From: Pseudomonas putida
GTDB taxonomy: Bacteria; Pseudomonadota; Gammaproteobacteria; Pseudomonadales; Pseudomonadaceae
Direction of reading: 5' to 3'
NCBI GenBank assembly: GCA_041071465.1
Contig: CP163498.1
Coordinates: 5,288,001-5,352,000, forward strand
DNA length: 64,000 nt
Positions 47,347-56,266 of the stretch are shown here, piece after piece. The position numbers were made by a program, and so were the translations under genes. How positions within the stretch are numbered: the first letter of the stretch is position 1; each line of letters starts with the position of its first letter. Under the pieces are notes generated by a model. The model was not told where the DNA came from. It saw nothing but the letters and a program-made list of their open reading frames with translations, and did not search any database.

Positions 47347-47963
47347 CAGTCGCGCCTCAGCAGGCCGCAGAATACGCCTTCGATGAAGAATTCCTGTTCT
47401 GGCTGCACATCGATGGGCGCATAGGCCGGGTTACGGGGCAACAGCCGGTAATTGCCGCCCTGGCGTTGCAGGCGCTTGATGGTCACTTCGCCGTCCAGGC
47501 GCGCCACCACGATCTGCCCGTCACGGGCGTCGGCCTGTTGCAGGATGCCGACCAGGTCACCGTCGAAGATGCCGTCGTCGATCATCGAGTCGCCACGCAC
47601 TTTAAGCAGGTAGTCAGGGGTGCGGCGGAACATGCTGGGGTCGAGCAGCAACTGTTCGTGGATATCGAGGTCCGGGCCTATGGGGGCGCCTGCCGCTACC
47701 TGGCCCAGCACCGGGATTTCGAGAATCTCCGGCCGGCGCAACGGTTCGGCCAGGCGAATGCCCCGCGCCTGGTTAGGCGTGACATCGATGTAACCGGCTT
47801 GGCACAGGGCGGTAATGTGCTTGCGGGCGACGCTGCGCGAAGCAAAACCGAAGCGCGTGGCGATATCGGCCAGGCTTGGCGGCTGGCTGTGCTCGGCAAT
47901 GCGCTCGCGGATGAATTCGAAAATGGCGCGGCGCTTGGGGGTAAGATTGTCCATGGAGCACAT
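47346..47963 (-). CDS. lexA2: LexA2 repressor of the mutagenesis operon
   Basis: About 205 residues. The N-terminal winged HTH (PPSLADIATRFGFASRSVAR) differs from LexA1 in the recognition helix. The self-cleavage site is A-G in QVAAGAP, with catalytic Ser in KVRGDSMIDDG (S123 from MDNL) and Lys in DGEVTIKRL (K160). Two ATGs are possible: 47963 (MCSMDN, AAAGAG five bases before) and 47954 (MDNLTPKRR, aligns best with LexA1). The upper one lies inside the operator itself. It represses its own operon (imuA-imuB-dnaE2) and is cleaved when RecA is activated. Confidence 0.92.
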   Translation of the reverse strand: MCSMDNLTPKRRAIFEFIRERIAEHSQPPSLADIATRFGFASRSVARKHITALCQAGYIDVTPNQARGIRLAEPLRRPEILEIPVLGQVAAGAPIGPDLDIHEQLLLDPSMFRRTPDYLLKVRGDSMIDDGIFDGDLVGILQQADARDGQIVVARLDGEVTIKRLQRQGGNYRLLPRNPAYAPIDVQPEQEFFIEGVFCGLLRRD

Positions 47964-47971
47964 TTGTACTC
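47956..47971. promoter_or_regulatory. LexA2 operator at the lexA2 start
   Basis: Minus-strand GAGTACAAATGTGCTC contains GTAC-N4-GTGC, the recalled P. putida LexA2 motif. It covers the first possible start codon, so LexA2 binding would block the start of its own operon directly. The same 16-mer occurs at 1168-1183. Confidence 0.85.
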
Positions 47972-48055
47972 TTTTCGTGGCGCGCTGACCAGCCCCCTTT
48001 GTCGTCCACTTTGGTTATGATCCCTTGGCTTGTGTTTTTTTGATCTGGATATCCC

Positions 48056-48712
48056 ATGCTGACCGCCCTGCTGTTCGACCTCGACGGAACCCTTACCGAC
48101 ACCGACCCCCTGCACCTGCAGGCCTTTCGCCAACTGCTGCGTGAGCACGACGGCCGTGAGCTGAGCCAGGCGCAGTTCGATGCTCAGGTCAGTGGCCGCG
48201 CCAATGGTGAACTGTTCGCCGAGCTGTTCAACGGCGCCAGTGTCGAACAGTGCCAGGCGTTGGCCGACCGCAAGGAGGCATTGTTCCGCGACCTGTCGCC
48301 GTCACTTGAACCCATGCCAGGCCTGCTGCGCCTGTTGGAGCACGCCCAGGCCCATGCCATCGGCATGTGTGTGGTGACCAACGCACCGCGACTGAACGCC
48401 GAGCACATGCTGAACGCCATGGGCCTTGGCCAGCGCTTTGAACATGTGTTGGTGGCCGAGGAACTGGCGCGGCCCAAGCCAGACCCGCTGCCTTACCTCA
48501 CCGGGCTGCAGCAGCTGGGTGCCGAGGCCAGGCAGGCGCTGGCTTTCGAGGACTCATTGCCGGGGGTGACCGCTGCCAGTGGCGCGGGGATCTTTACCGT
48601 GGGCGTGGCAACGACGCAGACCGCTGAACGTTTGCTGGCGGCGGGTGCACAGCTGGTGATAGATGACTTCAACGACCCTGCACTGTGGGCCCTGATCGAG
48701 TCCATGCAGTAA
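48056..48712 (+). CDS. HAD-superfamily phosphatase (beta-phosphoglucomutase/Gph-like)
   Basis: A 218-residue HAD subfamily IA protein. Motif I is FDLDGTLTDTD (D8, D10), motif II VVTNAP, motif III K in RPKPDPLPY, motif IV FEDSLPGV. The helical cap spans about 17-85. It hydrolyses a phosphosugar or phosphoglycolate; the substrate is not readable. It is divergent from lexA2 with 92 bp between starts and is followed by a LysR gene after 16 bases. Confidence 0.85.
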   Translation: MLTALLFDLDGTLTDTDPLHLQAFRQLLREHDGRELSQAQFDAQVSGRANGELFAELFNGASVEQCQALADRKEALFRDLSPSLEPMPGLLRLLEHAQAHAIGMCVVTNAPRLNAEHMLNAMGLGQRFEHVLVAEELARPKPDPLPYLTGLQQLGAEARQALAFEDSLPGVTAASGAGIFTVGVATTQTAERLLAAGAQLVIDDFNDPALWALIESMQ

Positions 48713-48727
48713 GCATCTGGGGCCCCC

Positions 48728-49639
48728 ATGCTGATCGACGAAGAACTGACCCTTAAAAAGCTGGAAACCTTCCTCGCCTTCATGCGCACCGGCAACCTCG
48801 GCCGCGCCGCCGCCGAGCTGTCGACCAGCGCAGTCAGCGTGCACCGTGCCATCCATTCGCTGGAAAGCGCGCTGCGCTGCCCTTTGTTCAAGCACGAAGG
48901 CCGCCAGCTGATCCCGCTGGAAAGCGCCTACGTGCTGGAAAAGAAAGCCCGGCAGCTGATCCAGGATGCCGAGCAGATGGTGCGTCAAACCCGCGAAGCC
49001 GCCGGTTTCTACGCCGAACGTTTCCGCCTCGGCGCACTCTACTCGCTGACCGTGAAAACCGTGCCAAAGCTGGTCATGGGCCTCAAGCTGCGCCGCAGCG
49101 AACTGAACATCGACCTGACCCTGGGCTCCAACGTCGACCTGCTGCAGCGCCTGAAGAACCACGAACTGGAGGCCATCCTCGTCTCCCTCGACGAAAGCGC
49201 CAGCGACCCGGCCTGCGAGCAACTGCCGCTGTTCTCCGACGACATTTTCCTTGCCGTACCTACTGATTCGCCCTTCGCCGGGCAGGCCGAGGTAGACCTG
49301 GCCGACCTCGCCGACTCCACTTTCATTACCCTGACCCAGGGCTTCGCCACACACCGCGATGGCGCCCGGGTGTTCCAGCAGGCCGGGTTCGAGCCGAAGG
49401 TGGCCATGCAGGTGAACGATATCTTCACCCTGCTGAGCATGGTCAGTTCAGGCGTGGGCTTCGCCCTGCTGCCTGGGCGCATCGCGGCGGTGTACGAGAA
49501 CCGCGTCAGGTTGATTGCCTTGAAGCCGCAATATCGCCTGCAGCAGCACATTGGCGTGGTGTTTCTGAAGGCGCGCGAGCGGGAGCCAAACTTGTTGGCG
49601 TTGTTGGCAGAGTGCCGAATGTACAGCCGAGATAACTGA
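48728..49639 (+). CDS. LysR-family regulator resembling MdcR (malonate utilisation)
   Basis: A 303-residue LysR protein. The HTH (LTLKKLETFLAFMRTGNLGR, AAAELSTSAVSVHRAIHSLE) and effector domain (YSLTVKTVPKLVMGLKLRRS, ILVSLDESASDPACEQLPLF) strongly recall MdcR, the malonate decarboxylase regulator. No mdc genes are in the window, so its target here may be the TonB receptor/catabolic genes that follow or genes elsewhere. It converges on the receptor gene with a terminator hairpin between. Confidence 0.8.
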   Translation: MLIDEELTLKKLETFLAFMRTGNLGRAAAELSTSAVSVHRAIHSLESALRCPLFKHEGRQLIPLESAYVLEKKARQLIQDAEQMVRQTREAAGFYAERFRLGALYSLTVKTVPKLVMGLKLRRSELNIDLTLGSNVDLLQRLKNHELEAILVSLDESASDPACEQLPLFSDDIFLAVPTDSPFAGQAEVDLADLADSTFITLTQGFATHRDGARVFQQAGFEPKVAMQVNDIFTLLSMVSSGVGFALLPGRIAAVYENRVRLIALKPQYRLQQHIGVVFLKAREREPNLLALLAECRMYSRDN

Positions 49640-49670
49640 ACCTGCGCCAGCAACGGCCAGCGCAGGTTCA
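49637..49670. terminator. Bidirectional hairpin between LysR and TonB receptor genes
   Basis: Eleven-base perfect arms TGAACCTGCGC and GCGCAGGTTCA, 12-base loop, overlapping the LysR stop codon and ending six bases before the receptor stop. Confidence 0.65.
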
Positions 49671-49675
49671 TGGGG

Positions 49676-51736
49676 TCAAAGGTCGTAACGCAACGCCAGG
49701 CCTACCGTGCGCGGGGCGCCCACATCGAGGATGTCGCCGCTGCGATTGTTGGTGATGTATTCCTTGTCGAAGGCGTTTTTCACAAAACCGGACACGGCAA
49801 TGTTGCGGGTAATCTTGTACTCGGTATTGAAGTTGACCAGCCAATAATTGTCGCTGCGACGCTCGTCGGTGACCTGCCCGGCGTCATCAAACTCGTACTC
49901 GGAGGGCGACGTGCTCTGGTAGACGAGGTCGGTGTTGAGGGTGAGGCGCTCGTTCCAACGGTAGGTCGCGCCCAGCGACATCTTGTATTTGGGCGAGTAG
50001 AGGAAGTCTTCGCCACTCATGTCGCGACCATCGCCGGTCACGAAGTCCTTGTACTTGCCAACGGTTACCGAGGCTGCACCGTTGAGGGTCAACTGCTGGC
50101 CCAGGTCTTTCTCGACCGACACTTCCAGGCCCTTGATATCGCTGCGGCCGGCATTGAACACATGGACGAACTCGATGTTGGGGTCCAGCACGCTGACCTG
50201 CTGGTCTTTCCAGTCGGTGTAGTACAGGTTGGCGCGGGTGCGCAGCGTATCGTCAAGTAACGAGCCCCGGTAAGACAACTCGTAGTTTGTGGTGTATTCC
50301 GGGTCGTAGGCCTCGTGACCGCCACCGGCACGCATGTTCACACCGCCACCGCGATAACCCTTCTGCACCATGAAGCCCAGGTACTGCCCATCGGCCAATT
50401 CATAGTCCAGGCCAAGCTTGGGCAGAACCGCATCAAACGATTTTCTGACCTTTCCGGGGCTGGAGAAGTCGTCCTGGTCAATGTCAGTGTCATTGGTTTC
50501 GTGGTCGTATCGCAAACCAGTGATCAGTGTCCAGCTCGGTACGAAGGTCCAGTTGATCTCGCCGAACAGCGCCTGGTTTTCAATTGTGGTATCGCCCTTG
50601 GCAGTGCCGAACAGCTGGTTGTCGAAGAGCAGGCGATCATGGAAATCGTTGGTGTTGTGCCCGTAGTAGGCCCCGACGAAGCTCTTCAAGGTGTCGCCGT
50701 TGTAGTTCAGGCGCAGTTCCTGGCTGAACAGGTTGCCGTCCTGCTGACGCAACACCACCTGGTTGGCGTCGGCCGACTGGTCGAAGTCCAGGCGTGCGTC
50801 GTAGTCCGAGCTTGTGTTGGCGGTAAGACTGGTCAGCGACCAGTAATCGTCCAACCGATAGTCGACCTTGGCGCTGACCGTGTCCTGCTGCAGCTTGTCG
50901 AAGGCCTTGGTGTCGGAGGTCATCTTGTAATAGCGAACCTTGCCGTTTTGCCGCATGACCGTGTTATCCCCCTTGCGGCTTTCACCGTGGGCGTAGGTCA
51001 GCAGGATGTCGAGGTCGTCGCTGGGCAGGATCAGCAACTTGCCACGGGCATTGGCGGTACGGGTGGGGTTGGCATCGTCATGCAGGGTGGTGTTGTCGAT
51101 GTAGCCATCGCCTTCCTGATAGTCCACGGCAATGCGGCCAGCGACCTTGTTGTCGACCAACGCACCGCCACCGGCCACGGCCGCCCCGCGTTCGCCGTAA
51201 TTCCCCATGTTGGTCTGCGCCGAAAAGCTGGGGTCGAAGGTCGGGTTACGGGTCTGGATCACCACCGCACCCGCCAAGGAGTTGCGGCCCTGGGTCGTGG
51301 ATTGCGGGCCGAGAAACACTTCAACCTGCTCGGTATCCCATAGCGGCATGGGGCTCAAGGTCAAGGCGCGGTTGGGTTGTACAGCGCCGTCGACAAACAC
51401 CGACACCGCACCGTTGAGCGTGGCAGGGCCCTGGTCTTCGAAGCCGGATACGGGTACGCCGCGGATCCCCCAGTTTTCATTGCCAGACTGGTTGTACACA
51501 CCGGGCGTGCGCGCAAACACATCGACCAGGTTGTGGTCTTCCTTCTCGCGCAGTTGCTTGTCGGTGATCACGACTACACTCGACTGGGTCTGCTCCAGGG
51601 TGCGGTTGATCTTTTCCCCGGTCACCGTGATCTGTTCCAGCTCCACCGCCCCAACCGGTGCTGCTGCCCAGGCATTGTTTGCCAGGCACAGGGCCGAGCC
51701 CACTGCCAGTGCCAGTGTACTTTTCTTGACGTCCAC
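49676..51736 (-). CDS. TonB-dependent outer-membrane receptor
   Basis: A 686-residue receptor from a GTG at 51736 with AAGGAG seven bases upstream; longer frames contain an unlikely leader. Signal peptide ends NAWA|AAP. The TonB box region (LEQITVTGEKINRTLEQTQS) and plug (VFARTPGVYNQSGNENWGIR, QVEVFLGPQSTTQGRNSLAG) precede a 22-strand barrel ending GLALRYDL. The carboxyl aromatic-poor end is normal for the family. It sits downstream of an aromatic-acid-type MFS gene on the same strand (103-bp gap). The substrate is unknown: siderophore or a large catabolic substrate are both possible, and the neighbours favour the latter. Confidence 0.88.
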   Translation of the reverse strand: MDVKKSTLALAVGSALCLANNAWAAAPVGAVELEQITVTGEKINRTLEQTQSSVVVITDKQLREKEDHNLVDVFARTPGVYNQSGNENWGIRGVPVSGFEDQGPATLNGAVSVFVDGAVQPNRALTLSPMPLWDTEQVEVFLGPQSTTQGRNSLAGAVVIQTRNPTFDPSFSAQTNMGNYGERGAAVAGGGALVDNKVAGRIAVDYQEGDGYIDNTTLHDDANPTRTANARGKLLILPSDDLDILLTYAHGESRKGDNTVMRQNGKVRYYKMTSDTKAFDKLQQDTVSAKVDYRLDDYWSLTSLTANTSSDYDARLDFDQSADANQVVLRQQDGNLFSQELRLNYNGDTLKSFVGAYYGHNTNDFHDRLLFDNQLFGTAKGDTTIENQALFGEINWTFVPSWTLITGLRYDHETNDTDIDQDDFSSPGKVRKSFDAVLPKLGLDYELADGQYLGFMVQKGYRGGGVNMRAGGGHEAYDPEYTTNYELSYRGSLLDDTLRTRANLYYTDWKDQQVSVLDPNIEFVHVFNAGRSDIKGLEVSVEKDLGQQLTLNGAASVTVGKYKDFVTGDGRDMSGEDFLYSPKYKMSLGATYRWNERLTLNTDLVYQSTSPSEYEFDDAGQVTDERRSDNYWLVNFNTEYKITRNIAVSGFVKNAFDKEYITNNRSGDILDVGAPRTVGLALRYDL

Positions 51737-51839
51737 GCCCCGCTCCTTCGACAGATTGCTGTTGTTATTTGCCGTATGCCTGCACGTTCCTCCCTGCAGG
51801 CGGAGCGGAGTCTGGAGTAAAGGTAATGGGAAGTAAATA

Positions 51840-53189
51840 CTATTGGTAATACGTCGCATTAGTGACGGATGAAGCCCTGCTCACATGCCACCCTTGCAGC
51901 AATACGGCCAAAGCCGCCAACCCGGCAGGGACCAGTAATGATGCAAACACTTGTGCAAAACTCCAGCCCAACGCCAGCATCTGAGCCCCGGCGAAGGCGC
52001 TGAGCACGGCGCCGATGCGCCCAATGCCGCTCATCCAGCTGGCCCCGGTCGCCCGCGCTTGCGTAGGGTAAAAGGCCGCCGCCAATGCATTCATGCCAAC
52101 ACTCGCGCCGTTCAGCCCAAAGCCCACAGCGCAGGCTATGGCGCACAGCCAGGCGAAATCCCCCACCACTTGGCCAATCGTGAAGATAACCGCGCCACTG
52201 AACAGAAACGTCAGCATCAACACCCGCTGCGGATTGCAACGGTCCATGGCCCAACCCACTGAAATCGCCCCCACCGGGCCGCCTATCTGGAAACAGGCCG
52301 TGACAATGGCCGCTTCCGAGACCGAAAAACCACCGCCCTCCTTCACCAGCGTCGGCAGCCAGCCGCTGAACAGATAGACCAGAAACAGCGCCAACACATA
52401 GCCCGCCCAGAGCATGCAGGTACCAAAGCGATAGCGCGGTGAGAGGATGGTGCCGATGGCTCCACCTGCAGCCGGGGCGTTGCCGGGCATGACAAAGGTG
52501 GTGTCGGCGTTGACATGCTCAGGTGCCAAGCGGCGGACAATGGCCATAATGCGCTTGCGCTCTGCACCTTTGCTGACCAGGAACGTTACCGATTCCGGCA
52601 GGCGCCAATACAGCAGCGGCAGGACCAGCAGCGGCAACACCCCACCCAGCACCAGAACACTGCGCCACCCCAGGTTGGGGATCATCCAGGCGCTGACGAA
52701 CCCACCCATCGCCGCCCCCAGGGAGAACCCGCAGAACGCCAGGGTAATCAGCAGTGAGCGGCTGCGTGCTGGGGCGTATTCACTGACCAAGGTGCTGGCA
52801 TTGGGCATGGCCGCCCCCAGGCCCAGGCCCGTGAGAAAGCGCAGCGCAACCAAGGTGTCCAAGTTGGGTGAAAAGGCCGAGGCCAAGGTCCAGATGCCGA
52901 ACAGCAGCACGCTGTACAGCAGCACCGCCTTGCGCCCGTAGCGGTCCGCCAGGGGCCCGGCAATCAGCGCGCCAAGCGCCAGGCCGATCAGCGCGGCGCT
53001 CAAAACCGGGCCCAGGCTTTGCGCACCCAGGTGCCAATCGCTTTTCAGTTGTGGGGCAATGAAGCCGATGATGGCGACGTCCAGGCCGTCCAGCGCAATG
53101 ATGAGAAAGCCGAGGAACACCACCCATTTCTGGTAGCGGCCGATGGGTTGCTGGTCGATCAGTTGGCGCACGTCGAGCGTGTTGTTCAT
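51840..53189 (-). CDS. MFS transporter of the aromatic acid:H+ symporter (AAHS) family
   Basis: A 449-residue 12-helix transporter from MNNTLDVRQLIDQQ at 53189. The AAHS signature DGLDVAIIGFIAPQLKSDW and loop 2-3 motif GPLADRYGRKAV are present, with a matching VGWAMDRCNPQRV in the second half, as in PcaK, BenK and VanK. It probably imports an aromatic or carboxylic acid across the inner membrane, the likely substrate of the enzymes encoded upstream. The gene starts 34 bases after the NIPSNAP gene, in the same operon. Confidence 0.85.
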   Translation of the reverse strand: MNNTLDVRQLIDQQPIGRYQKWVVFLGFLIIALDGLDVAIIGFIAPQLKSDWHLGAQSLGPVLSAALIGLALGALIAGPLADRYGRKAVLLYSVLLFGIWTLASAFSPNLDTLVALRFLTGLGLGAAMPNASTLVSEYAPARSRSLLITLAFCGFSLGAAMGGFVSAWMIPNLGWRSVLVLGGVLPLLVLPLLYWRLPESVTFLVSKGAERKRIMAIVRRLAPEHVNADTTFVMPGNAPAAGGAIGTILSPRYRFGTCMLWAGYVLALFLVYLFSGWLPTLVKEGGGFSVSEAAIVTACFQIGGPVGAISVGWAMDRCNPQRVLMLTFLFSGAVIFTIGQVVGDFAWLCAIACAVGFGLNGASVGMNALAAAFYPTQARATGASWMSGIGRIGAVLSAFAGAQMLALGWSFAQVFASLLVPAGLAALAVLLQGWHVSRASSVTNATYYQ

Positions 53190-53223
53190 GGGTATCACCT
53201 GTTGTTGTTTTTATGACGGTGTT

Positions 53224-53547
53224 TCAGCCCAGGCTGGGCAAGCGCACAGGCCTTATGATCCGTGTCTCCTGCGCTACCACAAGGTCGCGGGTGGCATGCA
53301 GATAGGCAGCAAAGTCCGGGTCGGCATCCCGCGCCGCGCTGCGCTTTTCAAAATCATCGAGGCTGTCATAGCCCCACAAGTGCACCACCTGGTTCAACGG
53401 GCCGATGCTGCTGGTGTAGAACGCCAGGGGTGCGCCGAGGTGGCGCAGCAAGATCGGCATCGCCAACTGGTCAAAGGCTTCGAGAAACGCCGCCATGCAG
53501 CGTGGGCGAATGGTGTAGATACGGTGGTCGACCACAGGCTTGTCCAT
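53224..53547 (-). CDS. NIPSNAP-family protein
   Basis: A 107-residue alpha+beta barrel-like protein (DHRIYTIRPRCMAAFLEAFD; VHLWGYDSLDDFEKRSAARD), matching bacterial NIPSNAP proteins, which are often found beside catabolic dehydrogenases. ATG at 53547 has GGAGGT upstream and shares its A with the TGA of the preceding gene, so the two are translationally coupled. The function is unknown; a dimeric ABM-like oxygenase or binding role is possible. Confidence 0.8.
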   Translation of the reverse strand: MDKPVVDHRIYTIRPRCMAAFLEAFDQLAMPILLRHLGAPLAFYTSSIGPLNQVVHLWGYDSLDDFEKRSAARDADPDFAAYLHATRDLVVAQETRIIRPVRLPSLG

Positions 53548-55265
53548 CACGCCACCTCCCGTGCATTGCCCGCCGCCGCCAGCCCCTGCTCGACACCTGC
53601 CAAGTGACGGCCAGTGATGTAGCCAAAGGTCATGATCGGCCCCAGGGTGATGCCCGCGCCGGGGTAAGTGCCACCCATGATGCTGGCGCGGTCATTACCC
53701 ACCGCGTACAGGCCGTCGATGGCCTGCCCATCGGCCGCCAATACTTCACCGACCACGCTGGTGCGTAGCCCGTCGAAGGTGCCCAGGTCGCCCATGATCA
53801 CCTTCACGGCAAAGTACGGCCCTTCGCCCACCGGCGCCACGCACGGGTTGGGCTGTTGCTGCGGGTCGGCCAGGTAGCGGTTGAAGCTGGTGCTGCCGCG
53901 ACCGAACTGGCGGTCTTCGCCCTGCACCGCGCCAAGGTTGTATTCGCGCACGGTCTGCTGCAGCCCTTGCGCGTCGATACCGGCCTTGCCCGCCAGCTCG
54001 GCCAGGGTCTTGCCCTTGAGCAGGTAACCATTACGCAACAAGGGCCCCAACGGCATCGGTGCAGGCTTGGCAAAGCCCAGGCCATACTTGGCCAGGGTGC
54101 GGCGGTCGCACACCAGCCACATGGCGGTTTCTGCCTGACCGGCGCAGGCTTCGATCAATGCTGCGCCCACGTCATGGTAAGAGTTCGACTCGTTGGTGAA
54201 ACGCTGCCCCGAACGCAGCACGCCGATCACACCTGGCTTGTAGCGGTCGAGCAAATGCGGAAAGGCAATGTGCCGCCCGCCAGCCACTGGCACCTTCGAT
54301 ACCGGCATCCAGGCGGCGGCTGCCTGCAGGCGGATATCGACCTTGGCCCCCAACGCCTCGGCCATGCGCGCACCGTCACCGGTATTGCCCGCCGGCACCG
54401 GCGAAAAGTGCTCGCCGCCACGCCGCACATGCGGGTAGGCCTGGCGCAGCCGTTGCAAATCATGGGAGAAACCGCCACAAGCCAGTACCACCCCACGCCG
54501 GGCCTGAATGCGCTGCTCGCTGTCAGCCTGCCCGACCAATGCCCCTGTCACTCGACCCTCTTCATGCAGCAGTTGCCGCGCCGGTGTACCTGTGAGAATC
54601 GGGATGCCCAGGTCCAGTGCCGAGCGTACCAGCCGCGCTGCCAGGGCATTGCCGCTGGTGACCTGGGTGCCACGTCGGTACAGGGCAAGCTCCTTCAAAT
54701 GGGTTATCAGGCGCTTGGCCACATACACGAACGAAGTCAGCGAGCGGGTGACATTGAAGAAATGCTTGAGGTCGGCATTCGACGAATTGAACATCATGCC
54801 AATGAACGTGATGGTCTTCAGCGGCGGGCGCAGGCGCGCCATGTCCGGCCCCAGGCCACGAATGTCGTAAGGAGCGGCCAGTATCGAGCGGCCCACATCG
54901 ACACCACCCTCCACCTGTGGGTGGTAATCGGGGTACAGCGTGGGCACGAACTTGACCGCCGTTTCGCGCTCGAAAAACGCCACCATCTGCGGCGCGTAGC
55001 GCAAGAAGGCTTCCACCCCCGCCGCATCGAAACAGGCACCGGCTTCGTTGCGCAGGTAGGTCATGGCCGCTGCATGGCTGTCCTCGGCCCCGTGCGGGTT
55101 GCCCGGCACCCACAACACGCCACCGGAAAACGCCGTGGTGCCACCAAAGCAGTCGTCCTTTTCAATGACGATGACATCCAGGCCAAGCTTTTTCGCCGTG
55201 ATGGCTGTCGCCAGGCCGCCAGCCCCCGCGCCGATTACCAGTACATCGCAGCTACGCGTATTCAT
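53547..55265 (-). CDS. FAD-dependent oxidoreductase, 3-ketosteroid Delta1-dehydrogenase/fumarate-reductase type
   Basis: A 572-residue flavoprotein from MNTRSCDVLVIGAGAGGLAT at 55265. FAD motifs: GAGAGGLATAITAKKLG at the N terminus, GGTTAFSGGVLWVPGN, and the C-terminal GTYPGAGITLGPIMTFGYIT. The pattern GGTTAFSGG...W(V/I)P and the terminal GxTYPGxGxTLGP are characteristic of KstD-like enzymes, which desaturate ring ketones. Middle parts contain a catalytic domain with KPGVIGVLRSGQRFTNESN. It overlaps the SDR gene by four bases, so alcohol to ketone to enone is a plausible sequence (inference). Confidence 0.82.
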   Translation of the reverse strand: MNTRSCDVLVIGAGAGGLATAITAKKLGLDVIVIEKDDCFGGTTAFSGGVLWVPGNPHGAEDSHAAAMTYLRNEAGACFDAAGVEAFLRYAPQMVAFFERETAVKFVPTLYPDYHPQVEGGVDVGRSILAAPYDIRGLGPDMARLRPPLKTITFIGMMFNSSNADLKHFFNVTRSLTSFVYVAKRLITHLKELALYRRGTQVTSGNALAARLVRSALDLGIPILTGTPARQLLHEEGRVTGALVGQADSEQRIQARRGVVLACGGFSHDLQRLRQAYPHVRRGGEHFSPVPAGNTGDGARMAEALGAKVDIRLQAAAAWMPVSKVPVAGGRHIAFPHLLDRYKPGVIGVLRSGQRFTNESNSYHDVGAALIEACAGQAETAMWLVCDRRTLAKYGLGFAKPAPMPLGPLLRNGYLLKGKTLAELAGKAGIDAQGLQQTVREYNLGAVQGEDRQFGRGSTSFNRYLADPQQQPNPCVAPVGEGPYFAVKVIMGDLGTFDGLRTSVVGEVLAADGQAIDGLYAVGNDRASIMGGTYPGAGITLGPIMTFGYITGRHLAGVEQGLAAAGNAREVA

Positions 55266-56089
55266 TGGCCAGCCCCCTCGAAGCCCGGGCGCGGGATCAA
55301 TGCCATGGGCATGCACTCCAGCCCGCCATCCACGGTCAGCTCGGCGCCGTTGATATAGTCGGCGCGGCGGCTGGCCAGAAACAGCACGGCCTCGGCGATA
55401 TCCTGCGGCTCACCAATGCGACGGTTGGCGGTCATGGCGCTACGCTGGCGTTCCACCTGCGGGTCGGCATAGAACGCCGCCGACAAGGGCGTGCGGATCA
55501 AGCCCGGGCACACGGCGTTGCTGCGCACACCCCGCGGCCCCCACTCCACGGCAAGCTGCCGCGACAGCATGCTCACGCCAGCCTTGGCCGCGCTGTAGGC
55601 ACCGCTGTTGGGTTGCGGGTAATGGGCGGCAATCGAGGCTACATGCACGATGCGGCCCTGGCCGCGAGCCAGCATCGAGCGGCCGAAGGCCTGGGCACAC
55701 AACAGGTAGCCGCTGAGGTTGACCGCCAGCACCTGGTTCCATTGCTCCAGGCTCAGCGTGTCCAGCGCGCCGGGGCGCAGCACGCTGGCATTGTTGACCA
55801 GCACATCGCAGCGCCCATGCAGTGCCTGCACCTGGGCAGCCGCTTGCTCCACGCTGGCCGGGTCGGCAATGTCACAGGCCAGGGCGCTGACTTCGCCCGT
55901 GCTGTGCTCACCCAAGGTGGCCGCCAGTTCGCGGCATTTGTCCAGGTCGCGGTCCAGCAGCACCACGTGGGCCTGCTGCTCCACCAAGGCTGCGGCCAGC
56001 GCGGCACCAATGCCGCCGGCGGCGCCGGTTACCACGCATACGGCCGAGTCCAGGCCCAGCCACTGAGAGGCAATCTTATTGTTGTTCAT
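55262..56089 (-). CDS. Short-chain dehydrogenase/reductase
   Basis: A 275-residue classical SDR from MNNNKIASQWLG at 56089 (GGAG nine bases upstream). NAD-binding VTGAAGGIG, NNAS, catalytic Ser in VASIAAH and Y-x3-K in GAYSAAKAG are all present, with the usual ELTVDGG end. It probably oxidises a secondary alcohol to a ketone for the FAD dehydrogenase encoded next. First gene of the leftward operon, divergent from the AraC gene. Confidence 0.85.
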   Translation of the reverse strand: MNNNKIASQWLGLDSAVCVVTGAAGGIGAALAAALVEQQAHVVLLDRDLDKCRELAATLGEHSTGEVSALACDIADPASVEQAAAQVQALHGRCDVLVNNASVLRPGALDTLSLEQWNQVLAVNLSGYLLCAQAFGRSMLARGQGRIVHVASIAAHYPQPNSGAYSAAKAGVSMLSRQLAVEWGPRGVRSNAVCPGLIRTPLSAAFYADPQVERQRSAMTANRRIGEPQDIAEAVLFLASRRADYINGAELTVDGGLECMPMALIPRPGFEGAGQ

Positions 56090-56266
56090 GCTGTTCTCCA
56101 GAGTGTCGCTTGTTCTGGACAACAGCCTATGGCCGGCAGGCCCATCGGCAGAATGGACAAAACCTGCAACCAGCCCCACATTCCCGTCATTTTTTCCTTT
56201 GTGCCCTGAAGCCTGCGTACAGCTGTGGCACAGTGATCAGGTACCGAACAGAACAATTACAACAAC

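Noticed and set aside
53856..55358. 500-codon open frame opposite the FAD dehydrogenase
   Set aside because: Shadow of the real flavoprotein gene, which carries complete FAD motifs; similar antisense frames accompany most long genes here (for example 9724-11139 and 23388-24584).
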